NCBI RefSeq assembly: GCF_038719015.1
Contig: NZ_CP152276.1
Location: forward strand, 1,374,001 to 1,438,000
Origin: Nguyenibacter vanlangensis
GTDB taxonomy: Bacteria > Pseudomonadota > Alphaproteobacteria > Acetobacterales > Acetobacteraceae
Reading direction: 5' to 3'
Length of the DNA stretch: 64,000 nt
In this document: positions 63,215-64,000 of the stretch, piece after piece
How positions within the stretch are numbered: the first letter of the stretch is position 1
Layout of the letters: each line of letters opens with the position of its first letter
Notes under the pieces: model-generated
What the model saw: the letters and a program-made list of their open reading frames with translations, nothing else
What the model was told of the DNA's origin: nothing
Database searches by the model: none
Made by a program: the position numbers and the translations under genes

Positions 63215-63259
63215 GAAAGCAACTCTGGCGAAAGCAACTCTGGCAAAAGCAACTCTGGC
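63215..63259 (+). repeat. three tandem 15-bp repeats
   Basis: Unit GAAAGCAACTCTGGC at 63215-63229 and 63230-63244; the third copy (63245-63259) has A in the first position. It lies in the gap before the FMN reductase gene. It is not CRISPR: the copies are adjacent with no spacers. Confidence 0.85.
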
Positions 63260-63322
63260 CGCCGACGCGCTCTTATCGCTGGACGGCAGTCGGAGTCCGT
63301 TCGGCGACGGAGCAAGAACGCC

Positions 63323-63871
63323 ATGATCAAGATCCTGGGCATATCGGGCAGCCTGCGGCGGGCGTCCTTCAACACCGCGCTGCTGCATGCCGCCCCGCCC
63401 CTGCTGCCCGAGGGCGCCAGCCTGGAATTCCATGCCGGGCTGCGCGACATCCCGCCCTATGACGAGGATGTTCGCCAGGCCGGGTTTCCCGCCGTGGTGG
63501 CGGAACTGCGGCAGAGCGTGCGCGACGCCGACGCCCTGCTGATCGCGACGCCGGAATATAACCGGTCCATCTCCGGCGTCCTGAAGAACGCGATCGACTG
63601 GGTGTCCCGCCCGCCGGACCAGCCCTTCAACGGCAAGGTGGTCGCCATCATGGGCGCCAGCCCCGGCGCCCTGGGGACCGGGCTGGCCCATTACCATTTA
63701 CGCCAGGTGCTTTCGACCCTGGGGGCCTATGCGGTGCCGGGGGCGGAGATGCTGGTCGGCAACGCCGCGACCAAATTCGACGCCAGCGGCGCCCTGACCG
63801 ACGATCCGACACGCGTGCACCTTCAGAAACTGCTGAACCAACTGGTGGTGCTGGCCGGCCGGCTGCGCTGA
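63323..63871 (+). CDS. NADPH-dependent FMN reductase (azoreductase/quinone-reductase type)
   Basis: 182 aa from ATG 63323. Flavodoxin-like fold with the FMN-phosphate loop GISGSLRRASFNTALL, the segment TPEYNRSISGVLKNAIDWVSRP and GASPGALGTGLAHYHLRQVL, typical of the ArsH/ChrR/YieF-like NADPH-dependent FMN reductases. It reduces quinones, azo dyes or chromate with NAD(P)H. It follows the tandem repeat region and is convergent with a LysR gene. Confidence 0.9.
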   Translation: MIKILGISGSLRRASFNTALLHAAPPLLPEGASLEFHAGLRDIPPYDEDVRQAGFPAVVAELRQSVRDADALLIATPEYNRSISGVLKNAIDWVSRPPDQPFNGKVVAIMGASPGALGTGLAHYHLRQVLSTLGAYAVPGAEMLVGNAATKFDASGALTDDPTRVHLQKLLNQLVVLAGRLR

Positions 63872-63912
63872 CGCGGTCGGAGGCGGCGCGCGCAAAAGGC
63901 GCGGAACAGGGA

Positions 63913-64000
63913 TCAGCGCGGCGCGGCGTAGACGGCCAGTTCATGCGCCAGATGGTCGCAGACCGCCCGGACGCGCCGCACCGGCTTGAGGTCCTGGTGC
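63913..64000 (-). CDS. LysR-family regulator, C-terminal fragment (partial at window edge)
   Basis: Only the last 28 codons are visible (HQDLKPVRRVRAVCDHLAHE, stop at 63913). The pattern L-x2-V-x-R-V-R-A-V-x-D-x-L-A is the usual end of LysR proteins. The target cannot be told. Confidence 0.6.
   Translation of the reverse strand, partial: HQDLKPVRRVRAVCDHLAHELAVYAAPR

Noticed and set aside
63215..63259. CRISPR-like repeats
   Set aside because: Units are directly adjacent with no spacers, only three copies, and no cas genes are in the window.

Overview
The window looks like the chromosome of an acetic acid bacterium, most likely Gluconacetobacter. The strongest marker is a complete lsd locus: levansucrase LsdA and exolevanase LsdB next to a dedicated type II secretion operon, the arrangement described for G. 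diazotrophicus. The high G+C, the two-domain glycosyltransferase and the assimilatory nitrate operon fit the same family. No tRNA, rRNA or CRISPR array was seen.

Layout. (1) 1-9.9 kb is an accessory block with visibly lower G+C. On the minus strand it carries a TonB-dependent receptor gene, a tannase/feruloyl-esterase-like enzyme and an alpha/beta hydrolase. Divergent from them is a plus-strand operon of flavin reductase, HpaB-type FADH2 monooxygenase, small cupin and DUF2848 (FAH-like) protein. Together these read as an uptake, de-esterification and hydroxylation route for an aromatic ester. The receptor gene is broken by an intact IS4-family element with perfect 18-bp ends and a 9-bp target duplication. 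The block ends at an IS5-family transposase remnant where G+C rises. (2) 9.9-13.8 kb: surface polysaccharide genes (two GT2 proteins and a COG5610-like protein). (3) 13.9-27.5 kb: nitrate assimilation. An AlgE-like porin is divergent from narK, a second AlgE-like porin, nirBD (one fused gene), a nitrate reductase fused to a flavodoxin/FAD reductase, nasT and nasS. The intergenic region upstream of narK holds a perfect FNR/FixK-type palindrome and two hairpins whose six-base loops match the ANTAR (NasT) RNA signature. (4) 27.5-31.9 kb: ung, a lipoprotein, and a TetR-nitroreductase-OYE operon with a NemR-like operator. (5) 31.9-35.5 kb: a low-G+C islet with an orphan MacB/FtsX-type permease and a GNAT acetyltransferase. 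(6) 35.6-40.6 kb: a ytcA-mdtNOP type tripartite efflux operon. (7) 40.8-44.4 kb: mlaA, a convergent histidine kinase/response regulator pair and a DUF3175 gene. (8) 44.4-59.6 kb: the levan locus, transcribed on the minus strand in the order lsdA, lsdB, then G, O, E, F, H, I, J, L, M, C/N-like, D, K, with a small lytic transglycosylase on the opposite strand between lsdB and gspG. (9) 60.4-64 kb: YceI-cytochrome b561-YceI, a pirin, an NADPH-dependent FMN reductase and the end of a LysR regulator.

Most annotations rest on family recognition of the translated sequence. Function within the aromatic-ester island, the RNA switch and the roles of the AlgE-like porins are inferences.
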